This document shows, piece by piece, positions 38,546-49,702 of a stretch of 64,000 nucleotides of DNA. This stretch comes from Sodiomyces alkalinus F11 (taxonomy: Eukaryota > Ascomycota > Sordariomycetes > Glomerellales > Plectosphaerellaceae): the NCBI RefSeq assembly GCF_003711515.1, contig NW_021167080.1, forward strand, positions 2,253,394 through 2,317,393. Direction: 5' to 3'. Each line of letters begins with the position of its first letter. The first letter of the stretch is position 1. Both the position numbers and the translations under genes were made by a program. The notes under the pieces were generated by a model. It saw nothing but the letters and a program-made list of their open reading frames with translations, did no database searches and was not told where the DNA came from.

Positions 38546-41108
38546 GTAAGAGTCTTCCGACTTAAGATCTAATACGTCTATAGCTATACCCCTTAATAGT
38601 AGCCTATTCGCGGTCGTAGTATAGGTAATACGGATAGATTATAGGCGTTCCCCGATTTCCTTGGTGGAAGCTATAGCTTATAGCATTTTAATCCTGCTGT
38701 TAAATATCTTATCTTCGTTAAAGACTATGTCTTTTATAGTAATAATATCCGTTGGGTATAGTAGCTAAATACGGAAGCTATTCGAGGATTAGTATCCAAT
38801 ATAATAGCCGATCTATACCTTTGGTTCTAGCCTTTATAGGCGGTTCCTTTTAGCTTAGGTATTATGCGTTTTTATAAAGGCTTTATAGCCGTATACTTAT
38901 AGGTACGTAAGGTTAGGTTAACGGCCGCGCAGACCTTTATATAGCGTTTACTAGGTATTAATATATTATAGCGTTCTATTATATAGATATATAGCAGTCT
39001 TAAGGATCTTAGACTAGATAGATATAGGTAGATTAGCTTTAATTCTTATAGCCCTCGCCCTTCTCTTAACGATACTTCATCCGTTCTATAACGCCGTTCT
39101 AATCCTATAAATATAGTGCCGACGGCTAGCCTTCTACCCCCTTAGCAGCGAGGAAAGTAATAACTTCTAGGTGCTAAAATATCTTAGAATCGGCCCGTAG
39201 AACGTGTGGCCTAACATTAAATTAGGTTTTAAGCAGGGTAAAAACGTCCTTTAGAGCGTGCAGGATAAAGCTTTAGTCTCTCTTTTATAGGTAGTAATCC
39301 CACGTATAACCTATATACACGTCTATAACGAATATAATAGACTTATATAGTCCGCCCGCTAACTACTCCGCCTCTTTTAGATTGTGAAAATTAATAGCTA
39401 GGGCCTCTCCGGGCTTTAACGAGTAAAGGGATAGTATCCGCCGGATCTACGCAGGCACTTACGACTATCCACACGCGTTATAGTCCGTTATACGTAGTCC
39501 TTTTATCTTTACCCCCTAAATAGCGTCGACGATCTTTATAAGAGTATCGGTGCCGTAGTAGCCGAGGCGTTCGTGCTACTATTATACCGTGGTCTTCTAC
39601 GGTTACCGCGGTTATCGTAATCTTCTATACGGGTTATCGCGGGGGTGCCTTACTAAGACCGCGAACGCGGTAGCGGCCGTGGCTTCCGCGCGCTCGATTA
39701 TATACTAGCCGTGGATATCTAGTAGCTTATAGATAGGCCGGTCGTCGGCGGAGCTAATAATAGTATCGTTTACGGTATCCTAGCGGTAACCTTATAGGCG
39801 TAGCTAGTATTCCGAGACGATATTAGTAACGAATTCCATATAGTATATAACGTTACGGAGGCATAGTAGCCTTTTCGTGCCCGCTAGGGATTATACACGT
39901 AGCTTAACGTCTCTATATCCGAGGATAAGAGCCTCATAAGTACCCACCTAAAACGTTAATAAATTAACTATAGGTAGTCTAATAGTCATAAAACGGCCTC
40001 GATTATTAAAGATATAGATTAACGATCCTAAGTCTAGGATCGCGTAGTATAATAGCGCTCTGGCTTAGTTAATAGAAAGGGATATCCCCTATTCTTATTA
40101 TAATCTTAATAGTGTTATTGTACGATAATACACTACTCTCTGGGTTAGGGGGGCTTCTAGTCTCCCCGTCACAGTAACGGACAGGTCTTTATAAACTATA
40201 GTAGTAGGCGTAGTATTATAGAGTTAATCTTCCTAGATTTCCTCTATCTTATTAGCGGTGGCAGCTACTGCTTCCCGCCTCTTCTGCATCGCGGTATCCA
40301 CGCGGCTTTTAAAACTATAATTACGTATCGTCTTTTCCGTAACCTTTATAATATCTTCACGGCTATACCAGGTATAAGGGCGTATATCCGGCCTTACGTA
40401 CTAATAGGCGGCGGTAGTATAGGTGTTTTCGTATATCTTATAAGGCCTCCTTATTATGGGAGGGATAGCCTTTACGGATATATTACTATAAGGGCGCTTC
40501 TTATTATTATTATTATTAGCAGTAGTAGTATCCTTAGTATCGGGGAGGTTCCTAAGGGTATTAAAGGTGCCTCTCCCGACTCTAGGCTTTATAGCGGTGG
40601 ACTATAGGCTCTTTATATTACTAAGAACCGCACGTAGAGCCTTTACGAAGTCGTTAATCGTTAGCTTATTTTCCGTAATTTTATCGTAGTTATTTACTAG
40701 GTAGTTATTACTCTATTCCTAGGCGATAGGTCTAATAGCTTTTAACGCGTCTTCCGCCTAATAGTCCGCGCTTAATAGCTCTATACCGCCTATATATTTA
40801 TAGTATATTATCGCTATTTTCTAGCTTACTACCCAGGCGTCTATATCCTTAGGTATAGCCTTTATAGGCGTGGTGTATTATCGGTATAGGACTAAGGCTT
40901 CCTTATAGAGGTTTATAGGTATCGGTTCTACGTACGCGTGTAGGAGGGTAATCTAGGCCTATAGGTTATTTGCGATATCGTCCTATAGCTAGGCGAGGAG
41001 GTTATATAACGTGGTATAGATAATTCCTTTAATATAGGAATATGCCTTATTGAATTCCTTCTACTACGTGTTATAGTCTGCCTTTTCTTCGCGGTATACA
41101 CAGCGATC

Positions 41109-41363
41109 TTATAGGTAGCGCGTACGCCCCTTTTTAGAGAGGTCGTTAATAGACGTTAGCGTTTTAGTCGTTAGTTCTTTTATTATAGCCGTAGCCTTCC
41201 GGCGAGCGGCCGTCTTTCTCTTACTAGCGGCCGTGGCCGCTATAGTAGCGGCTATAGCGGTAGTATCCGTGGTATCCGTGGCCTTATCGCCCTCTAGCGT
41301 GATAGTAGAAAACGGAGTAGCCGTGATAGTAGTGGCCGTGGCCTCCTCTGTGTTAGGGTCCAC
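41109..41363 (-). pseudogene. Relict Gag frame of Copia-1
   Basis: An 84-codon stretch free of stops, rich in Ala/Thr with a basic patch (SKRKTAARRK). It continues upstream in the same sense toward an ATG near 41532 after RIP-type stops are discounted. It is a surviving piece of gag, not a host gene. Confidence 0.6.
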
Positions 41364-41762
41364 GGCGAGAGCCTTATAGTTACGGACGTTAGGGGGCGTA
41401 GGTATAAGGAGGAGATACGCGTTATCCTCCTTATCGCTTAGCTTTAGATTAAGGTAGTTATCTTAGTAGGAGGCTAATTTACCGTGTACGGCGCGCTCCT
41501 AAACTACCTAATCCCTTTAGTTAATAAGGGTCATAGCGGCCGCCTTTTATTCGGCGTTAGATATATTAAAAGATATCTTTACTAGATTATTATTTATCGG
41601 TTAGTTAATTAATAGGTAGGTTAATTAATCTCTTAATTACTCTAATTAGGTTGATAGTAGTTATTTAAGAGTGCTTATATAGACGTGATTACTTCTTTAT
41701 AGTGGAATAGGGGTAGCCTTATTAATATCTATTATTTAGGCGTTATAAACCGGGCTTATAAC

Positions 41763-42024
41763 TATCGCACGTTAAAAGGCACTTAAATAATTAACTTAGT
41801 AGAGTAGAAATCTTATATATATATATTATATTAAGTTATATCTAGGAGAGTCTTTTATGCCCTTTATTTAGGTGGTGAAGACTCTATTATAGGTACTAAG
41901 TTATTTAGATTCTATCCAGTCTTTTCCGGTATCCGCCCCTATTATATCCGAAGCCCTTAGTTATAGCGTGGATCCCTCCTGGATCCCCTATAGACCACGT
42001 CGTGGTCCGTATGCCTATGCGACA
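41763..42024 (-). repeat. Copia-1 5' LTR (heavily RIP-mutated)
   Basis: Partner of 35745-36027. In its first 65 positions every difference from the partner is CpA to TpA or TpG to TpA in this copy. Confidence 0.88.
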
Positions 42025-42146
42025 AGTATAGGCTACTTATTAGTATAATTAGACTTAAACGGAGAGAGGGCGCTATAGAAGAAGCTAGACACTTAGTCTT
42101 TAGATCGTGGTATCCTGCTAGAAAGATCTTCGCTATACATGCCGTA
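42025..42146 (+). mobile_element. Copia-3 integrase fragment, left of the Gypsy-1 insertion
   Basis: The plus-strand frame ends GILLERSSLYMP just before the Gypsy-1 LTR and continues after the Gypsy-1 right border as QNPRAKQFRG, together the conserved Copia integrase region before its ER/NG motif. The five bases CCGTA (42142-42146) are the target duplication. The upstream half of Copia-3 is missing: the fragment starts where the Copia-1 LTR ends. Confidence 0.75.
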
Positions 42147-42476
42147 TAATACGCCCTAGGATACCTCCGGGTATACCTCGGCGCACTATAGGCGTACTTT
42201 AGAGGTACCGTGGTATATACTATAGCACCTACGGGGTACACCGTGGATACCCGCGGGATACCCTAGGGCACCCGGAGGATTATATACGTAGACACCGAGG
42301 ATCCTACGGGGTTTACCCGTGGGTATATTAGGTTCCGGGGGCGCGCCCTTGTTTAGCTTAGAGAAGATATCTTGTTTTACTACTATTTACGGCACCCTAA
42401 GGTTACCCCTTAGAAATCCTGGCTCCTAAGTCCTATAGTACTAGCTGGCCAGGGGATATACCGGTTAGGTATATTA
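42147..42476 (+). repeat. Gypsy-1 5' LTR
   Basis: 330 nt, same orientation as 61883-62212 and very similar to it; the visible differences are transitions. It is preceded by CCGTA. Confidence 0.92.
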
Positions 42477-42579
42477 AATACTAATAACTAAGTTACACAC
42501 AAGGTTTACGTACCGCCGTTGTATAAAAGCTACGCGACACCGCTATATCCGCCGTAGTTACTAAGTAGAATAGCTTAAC

Positions 42580-45500
42580 CGCTTATCGCTCGACGAAGAC
42601 GCCTACTCTTTAATAGATCTAGGCGTAGAGTATATAAGGGAACTATTATCCTTAAGTCGTATACTGTTAAACGCTATCTATACCGCCTTTATAACGACTA
42701 CTAGCTATAGAACCCTAAAGCTCCGAACTATAACCGACGCTAACCCCGCTAATAATATTCCCCGCCTCCAGAATCTTAAAGAAATAAGGAATATTATTAA
42801 GATAGTTAACGATTATCCCGATCTTACCGAGGAATCCCTTTCGCCCGAGGTTCTCGCCTTACTTCGCATTACTAAGTAAGCCTATAATCTCCTTAGCCTG
42901 CCTAACGCTAGCGGCGCCTTAACCTTAAGAGGAAGAATCACAGTCGCGAGATCTACTAAGGAACCTATATACCCTTAGATATAGACTATAATACCGGTAA
43001 AATTCACTAACGCCGTAAACAAATAGCTAAGTAAGGAGCCTTATTACCGGGAACTCCTTATAAGGCCCGGCCGAACTCGGGATCTTAAGGGAAAATAGTC
43101 TATCCGTCCTTTTACCGTTAGTCCTAAACTTCCGACTATTAAGCCCGAGCCCCATTATAATAATATAGGGGCGGGGCTAAGCTCGCTCCCGCTACGTCCT
43201 ATTATAAGTATAATAGTTAGTGGATTCCCGGAAGATAAAGGGGATATACTATACCCTTATAGCGAATAGTATATCGACTAATAGTCTAACTCGTTCTTCC
43301 TACTAATACTAGCCGCTGATACTATTTCCGATACTACTAACCGCTAATCTTTTACTATAGACCGCTATACTACTAAGTCTACCCACTATTCGCTAACTAT
43401 AGACGATAAGGATAAGTACCGTAGCCTGACTTTATCGGATATTATCTATATTCCTATAACCACGAATACCAGAGGAAACTCCGGAAGCCGCGGGGACTAT
43501 ACCGGTCCTAGCGGTATATAAGGCTATACCGCTAGTAGTTAAGGGAGGCCCTTAGGTAGTAGCGGTATAGACTAAGGATAAAGTAATTAGGGGAACGCCC
43601 CTAATATCCCCGTTTAAAGTAGCTAGGGCGGCGCGCCGAATCTACCTAATAACTAAGGCGCGAGCCCGTAATAGCCGTTTATATACGTCTAACCAGCTAA
43701 CCTCGCCGTGTTTATTGCGTAGAGTACCACTAATTTCCGAAGCGACTAAACGCCCTCGAATAATCACCGCTTTAAGGCCGATAACCTCGGTTACTTTAAT
43801 CCTCTCCGGTATTTCTCCACTAAAGAGGATATACGTATTAAGGGAACTAAGCTTATCTTTATAAACGTCTACTAGTTCACCGATGCTATCGAGTAATATA
43901 CCGGTCTAAGTAACGATTATAAGCGAAGTATACTCCGCGGCTTACCGTAATACCTCCTTAGTAAAGCGTCTATATAGTTTATAAGTCTTAACGTAGGCCG
44001 CTAAGAATTCTTTAATAAGGACGCTACCGTAACCGACTAGATAAAGGCTCTTTAGGAAAGGTTTAGGCTCCCGCGTAAGGAAGCTAAGTATAAACTACGC
44101 CGATAAAAGTATACCTTAGAAGATATAGCACTCCGCCGCGATATTCGTGTATTCGCCGATAAGGTTATTCGCCTAGCTAAGGCCGCCGATAAGCCTAAGG
44201 AAAAGCTCCTATCTATTATCTAGGATAAGCTTAATGCGAACCTAGCGGCTATTATAGTATAACCTAGGCCTTTTATCCGCTAGATAGACTTTATAACTAT
44301 TCTCGCCGATTAGATACCTGGATAGTACCGGAACTATACCTAGGGAGATTAGAAGCACCTTATTAGTCGCCGTAGCCGTCTAAGGACCGATTAGGATATC
44401 CGTGAACCGTATAGTGCCTCGCCTAGCGTCTACGTCTAGCTACCCGCTCTATAATATTATAACCGATAGTCTAGCCATATACCGGAATACCGCCGTACGC
44501 CGTAACCTAACTATCGCTCCCCTAATCTAAGCTAGTTCTGCCGTAACGACTTACTATATACCTTACCTACGCTAAATACTAATCGCTTCGTGAACGATAA
44601 GGGTTAACGCCTACTAACTAATAACGCGAATAATTAGTCTAACTATCGATTTTAAGACTATCGCTAAGAAAGACTATAGAAACCCGTCCACGTAGCTATT
44701 AAGGACGCTATAGGACCTATATCGGAAGATAACGCTAACGCGGAGCCGGAAGATAAGTACTATTATTAGGAGGAAGACTCTAAGGGCTTTATAGCGTTAT
44801 ATAATGATAGCGTGGACGATAAGAAAAGTAAATAACTATACTAGGTCGCTAATAGACCCGGTTTTATACCTACATATTCCGATCTTTACTAGGTACGCCG
44901 AGAGTATAGTAAATACTATATAACTATAAGATCTAACGCTAAGACTATTCACTATAAGAAGCACTATCGCTAGCTGTATTTACCGGCGGACTAAGGTAAA
45001 TAGGACTCTCCCCTAATCGATAGCGCTTTTTAGGAAGTATAGGATCCTGCTAAGGGTCCCTGCGAATATATATACGCCCGGATCTAAGCCTATAGCACGC
45101 TAACGGGCGAGCCGTTTAAAATCTATATCGACTTAGGAGCTACCGCTATATAGTAAGCTAATAGCTCCTTAGTCGATTCCCCGATAAATATATCGATTCT
45201 ATTAAACGCGCCGTTTTTTAGGGTATAGGATCGATAACGACCCTAGGATAGGCTACCTTTACCGTGCTAGTTCGTAGTATAGTAGGTAAAGATACGCGGA
45301 TTAGCCGTTTATACGTGGGAGCCTGGATCGTTCTTAGGCTTAACGCCGGTCTACTCTTAGAATAAGAGTTTAATTATCCTAATAGCCTAGATATCCTTAT
45401 TACGCGGGATGCTATTCGTGTTAGCGCCTACTATGATCTCCTAGTATTAGCTCGAGTATTCGCTAAACGCTTACCGGTCTAGTAGAAGCTTAAATCCGCC

Positions 45501-45990
45501 GAGAAGACTATAATTCTACCCCGGTAGTATAGATTAGTTCCGATTTAGAAGCCGGATATCAATATCGACTCTATAGAGTTTACGCCCGATATCGCGGGAT
45601 CCCCTAATCTGCTCCTACGGGATTAGTTAAGTATACTAATCTTTAATACCGGCGACTAGCCCTTAGACTAAGCCACGTTAAGCCCTTTTACGTAGACGGT
45701 TACTTCCACGCCGAATATAACGATACTCGCGATATCCTAATAAAGCGTATAAAAGCCGTAGAACTCCCGGCGGAGGCGGCGAAAGGCGATCTCTTTTAAA
45801 GGTATATTATGCCTAAGAGGAAACTCGGTATCGCTAAAAGCCCCGATACTCTTATAGAGACTACTTAGGAAGGCGTAACGATCTACCGCTATAAGGGCCG
45901 GATTATCCGTATTTCGCTAAGATCGTGGAAAGGTACCCTAAGGTATAGATAGACTAAAGCGTCGTCGATATACCTCCCGAGGAATATATA
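42580..45990 (+). pseudogene. Gypsy-1 gag region and protease, RIP-mutated
   Basis: The plus frame around 42590-42880 is nearly free of stops (LDEDAYSLIDLGVEYIREL); further coding-like stretches run to 44960. The protease motif at 45107-45150 reads KIYIDLGATA, where retroviral-type proteases have D-S/T-G-A; a TCA-to-TTA change would explain Leu. The frame reaches DLPPEEYIRI just before the nested insertion and resumes after it. Confidence 0.65.
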
Positions 45991-45997
45991 CGGATCC

Positions 45998-46344
45998 TAA
46001 TATACCTAACTGGTAAATCCCTGGCCAGCTAGTACTATAGGACCTATATGTTAGGCTTTTTCTCGAGGGGTGACCTTTAGGTATAGAAAATACGGTATAA
46101 TAAAGATATCTTCTCTAAACTAAGGGGCGAAGCCCCGAACTAATATATCTACGGGGGAACTCTAAGGATAGTTCGGCTCGGTAACCGTAGAACGTGGTTC
46201 TAATAGTGGACCGCCGTGGAACGCGGTTCTAATGGTAGACCGCCGTGGAACACGGTTCTAACGGTGGACCGCTATAGAACACGGTTCCGTGGAATACGGT
46301 TCCTATACCTTATCTAGAATCTATAGTGCGCTATAGGCGTATTA
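45998..46344 (-). repeat. Element B left LTR, with an internal minisatellite
   Basis: 347 nt against 303 nt for its partner. The difference lies in a tandem unit of about 29 nt built on CCGTGGAACACGGTTCTAA at about 46180-46310, with more copies here than in the right LTR. Confidence 0.85.
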
Positions 46345-47734
46345 TATACCCCGGGCTATAAAGCCCTATATCTCGCGGGCTTCCCCGCCGTACGACCGTA
46401 AAACACAGTGCGTCCTGCTTAGGACACGGACTTATAGCAGATATCCCGATAATACGGAGTTAGAGGAGAATAAAAGAAAGTTACTTCGCTTTAGTCGGGT
46501 CGCGCCTAACCGGCGACCTCGGCGTTAGCGGCGATTAACCAGCGCGGCTAGGGATAACGGCGCGCTAGTGCACGCGCGGTTTCCTTAGTGACTGGCCGGG
46601 AGACCTAGGGGTAAGACGGTGGCACGTAGATAGTGCGCTCTAACCCGTGAGTCCGCGGATTATCGTATCCTAGTTAGATAACTTTATTACGTAACTGCTT
46701 AATCTACGCGGGGTTCTCCTAGCGCTATTTATTAAACTTAGCACTAACGCTAGGAAGTCTGTCGATAATCCTTTTTTCGCCCCCGTATAGCTATAGGGCT
46801 CGGAAGTATCCTTCGACGCCGAGGTTAGTCCCTCGGCGCTAACCGCGGAACGCGCTTTCGAAACACTCCTAGTAAATATTATCCTTAGACTTTTACGTGC
46901 CGGCTGGTTCTAGCGTGGCGAACCACGTCGTGTTCGGCGGGGACGATATAGTGTTACGGAGATACGGCGGCTTACTACGGAAAATAATAGAGTAAGGATC
47001 GTTATAATACGGATATTATAAGAGAAGTAATACGGTAAGTTATAACGTAGTCTATTACGATACGGAAACTTAGGAAGATATAGTAAATTATAGGAAAAGC
47101 GATATAGTACGAAAACTCAGGGAGGTTATAGTAACGTAGTGATAACGAGGCTTTACGAGCGTGTTTCGTTATTATTTTACGTTCTTATAAAGCGCCGTGG
47201 TAATTATGGCGAAAAGATTAGATAGTCCGGTCACGAGTATATTACGGTGTTTCTAGTCCTTCCTCCTCTATACTCTGGGTAACACGGCTTATTTTATACC
47301 TCCTAACCGCCTTACGGGTTACCGTGGTGTTCTTTAGATATCCACCACTATTCCGGGTTATCTACTACTATCTAGGGTTATCTAGTCGTCGCCTAGAATA
47401 GCGGCCTTTAGCGCCTCTGTCTTCTTTAACGTATATCCACCACTATTCGCGGTTATCTAGGCGTCTACTTCTTTAACGCTTCTTTAAGGTTATTTAACGC
47501 CTTTTACACGGCTCCCCTATAATTACGCGACGGTATAATACCCGTCCGTATCCTGTCGATAGTCCACGGATCTAACGGTTCTAATAATAGACCACCGTGG
47601 AATTATAGGTCCACGAACTAGCGTTCTAATAGTGGATTAATATAGAATTATAGATAGTCCACGAATTAATATCCCTAAGTATCTACCCCGGGCGATATAA
47701 GCCCTGCGTCCCGCGGGTATCCTTTAGCGGCGAT

Positions 47735-47817
47735 AGTGTTCGCGATAAATAGGAAAGAAAGGAAAGGGAAGGAGGGAAAGGGAAGAAGGGAAAGGGAAGA
47801 AAGGAAAGGAAAGGAGT
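47735..47817. repeat. Purine-rich low-complexity tract (GGAAAG/GGGAAGAA)
   Basis: About 80 nt of almost pure A/G in the internal region of element B. It contains no CpA or TpG on either strand, so RIP could not have altered it. Confidence 0.8.
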
Positions 47818-48539
47818 ATACGTTACTAAACGACGGAGATATATTAAGGGGAGATAGTAGACCACGATATACGTTGCCAGTATACCTTTATATTACGCCG
47901 TAAGGCGTCGGTAATTAAGCTACGGCTAAACGATAGTCCTTATCTATAGAACCTCTAGGTCTCGGCAAGGGATATACTAATAAAGATCTCTACCGTCTAG
48001 TTCTTTCGCTTTAACCGGCTATCTAGCCGTCCGGGGTATTATAGCCTTCTACGGCATTATTTCGAAGTCTAAGATCGGGTCCTAGTCGGAAATAATAGAC
48101 ACGGCGGTGCTATAGCCCGTAGATAAGGGTAGCCTTAGTAAACTTATCGGTCACGGTTAAAGGTAAGTCTGCCGTAAGGAGGCCCTCCCTCTTATAGGGA
48201 GGAAAGCCGAGGAAACCTCGGGTAAACCCGATAAAGGCTAGGATATACCCCCTAAGTCTTAGGATATATAGCCTCTTACACGGATACTAGTTCTACGCTA
48301 TTTCTCTTAGGGTTTTTACGCCGCTAGCCTCGGATATTCTCGGCACGTTAAGCTAGTTATATAAAGGCGAGCCGCGGTAAAAGGAAAACGTTCTTCACGA
48401 AGTACGGGTAAAGGGAAGATTACGGTAAGGGGAGGCTAGCTCCCCTTATACTCCGCGGGAAAAGAAAAAAAAGGGGGGGGGGGGAGTTAATATATCGAGT
48501 AGCTTAGGGCTATAATGAAAAAGGGGGGGGAAGGTTAGT

Positions 48540-49195
48540 ACGCCCCGTGGTTCTTTTACCGGGGCTCGGGTTCTATAGAGGACGCTAGTATACAGAATAA
48601 TAGTCGCTATCCTATGCCCTTAGCGATTATTAGAACGGTTATCGCTAGCAATCGGTAGGAAAATTAGTATTATATTAAAGCTAGGGATCTATAATAGGTG
48701 CTAGTACAGGCTAGTATAGGCGCTATTCCTACGCCTAACTAACGACTGTGGATTCCTTAGTATACTCTATAAAAAAAGGGGGGAAATTATTAAGAGGTAT
48801 TAGAGCTCGGGATTAATCCACGGTGGATACTAGTATACAGGTTAGTATAATCGCTATTCTACGCCTTAGCTAACGACCGTGGATTCCTTATACTTTATAT
48901 CTAGACCTAGTAAAGAGGAGGCGATTAGGGGGTTAGCGCCCCGTAGTTTTCTATTAGGACTCGGGTTCTACGGGGGACGCTAGTATACAGGATAGTATAA
49001 GCGCTATCCTACGCCTTTTAACGATCGTTAAGAATAGTTAGCGTTAATATAGGTTAGTAAGATCGCCTACGCCGACCAGTGATTATTAGGAAGGTTATCG
49101 CGGTGTTAAAGCTTAGGTTCCACGGCTAGTATAGGTTAGTATAGTCGTTATTCCTAAGCTTAACGGTGGTTCCCTTTATTACTCCACGCCTAAAC
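48540..49195. repeat. Degenerate long tandem repeats in element B
   Basis: A block containing GCTAGTATACAGG, TAGTATA(A)GCGCTAT and CCTACGCC recurs at about 48585, 48700, 48830, 48985, 49050 and 49125, usually ending with a CGACCGTGGATTCC-like segment. Spacing is irregular (roughly 80-150 nt). No coding frame is shared. Confidence 0.7.
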
Positions 49196-49394
49196 CTATT
49201 AAAGGGGAGGCGTCTTCGCCTAGCGCGCCTTATATCTATTTAGTCTTAGTATATAAAGTTCGCGCCGTTAAGGGCGGCTACGCCGAGCATGCTAGTATTC
49301 GCTAGTAAACCGCGTGCCTATTTAGTTTTAGTATATATAGTCTATACTGGGCGGCGGTACACGAACCTTACCTATAAGCTTAGTTACTATTATT

Positions 49395-49697
49395 TAATAT
49401 ACCTAACTAGTAAATCCCTGGCTAGCTAATACTATAGGACCTATAAGCTAGGCTTTTTCTCGAGGGGTAACCTTTGGATATAGAAAATACGGTACAATAA
49501 AGATATCTTCTCTAAACTAAGGGGCGAAGCCCCGAACTAATATATCTACGGGGGAACCCCGGGGATAGTTTGGCTTAGTAACCGTAGAACGTGGTTCTGA
49601 TAGTAGACCGCCGTAGAACGTGGTTTTAACGGTGGACCGCCGTGGAACACGGTTCCTATACCTTATCTAGAATCCATAGTGCGCTATAGGCATATTA
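49395..49697 (-). repeat. Element B right LTR
   Basis: 303 nt, partner of 45998-46344, ending GGCATATTA directly before GATCC. It has about one minisatellite unit fewer than the left copy. Confidence 0.88.
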
Positions 49698-49702
49698 GAT
49701 CC

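Larger units (their letters stand above)
35745..42024 (-). mobile_element. Copia LTR retrotransposon with two LTRs (Copia-1), RIP-mutated
   Basis: It is bounded by direct repeats at 35745-36027 and 41763-42024 that share TG(T/A)CGCACG starts and ...ACA ends. On the minus strand the order is gag (start near 41532; relict frame to about 41109), integrase (DWNGVIERM around 39085), reverse transcriptase (WVYTYKFNK next to the gap, GKVLLLRKALFGLRVS, FYVDNIGLIYY near 37300, WFLGIKV near 37195) and RNase H (ESELLALI near 36670). Gag-integrase-RT-RNase H is the Copia/Ty1 order. Stops are mostly TAG/TAA where Gln/Trp are expected, so it is inactive. Flanking bases do not give an exact 5-bp duplication (AGTAC on the left, one base in from the border; AGTAT on the right). 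Confidence 0.85.
45998..49697 (-). mobile_element. Non-autonomous LTR element related to Gypsy-1, inserted in Gypsy-1 pol (element B)
   Basis: 3700 nt flanked by exact duplications GATCC (45993-45997 and 49698-49702). LTRs are at 45998-46344 and 49395-49697. The LTR ends and the sequences just inside both LTRs match Gypsy-1 in inverted orientation: CGGCGGTAC...CTTAGTTA beside the right LTR equals the complement of the Gypsy-1 leader, and CCCCGGGC...GCCC beside the left LTR equals the complement of its 3' end. The element therefore reads on the minus strand. About 3 kb of internal sequence holds no pol motif that I can find, only repeats. I infer a LARD-like passenger of the Gypsy-1 family. 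Confidence 0.8.
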
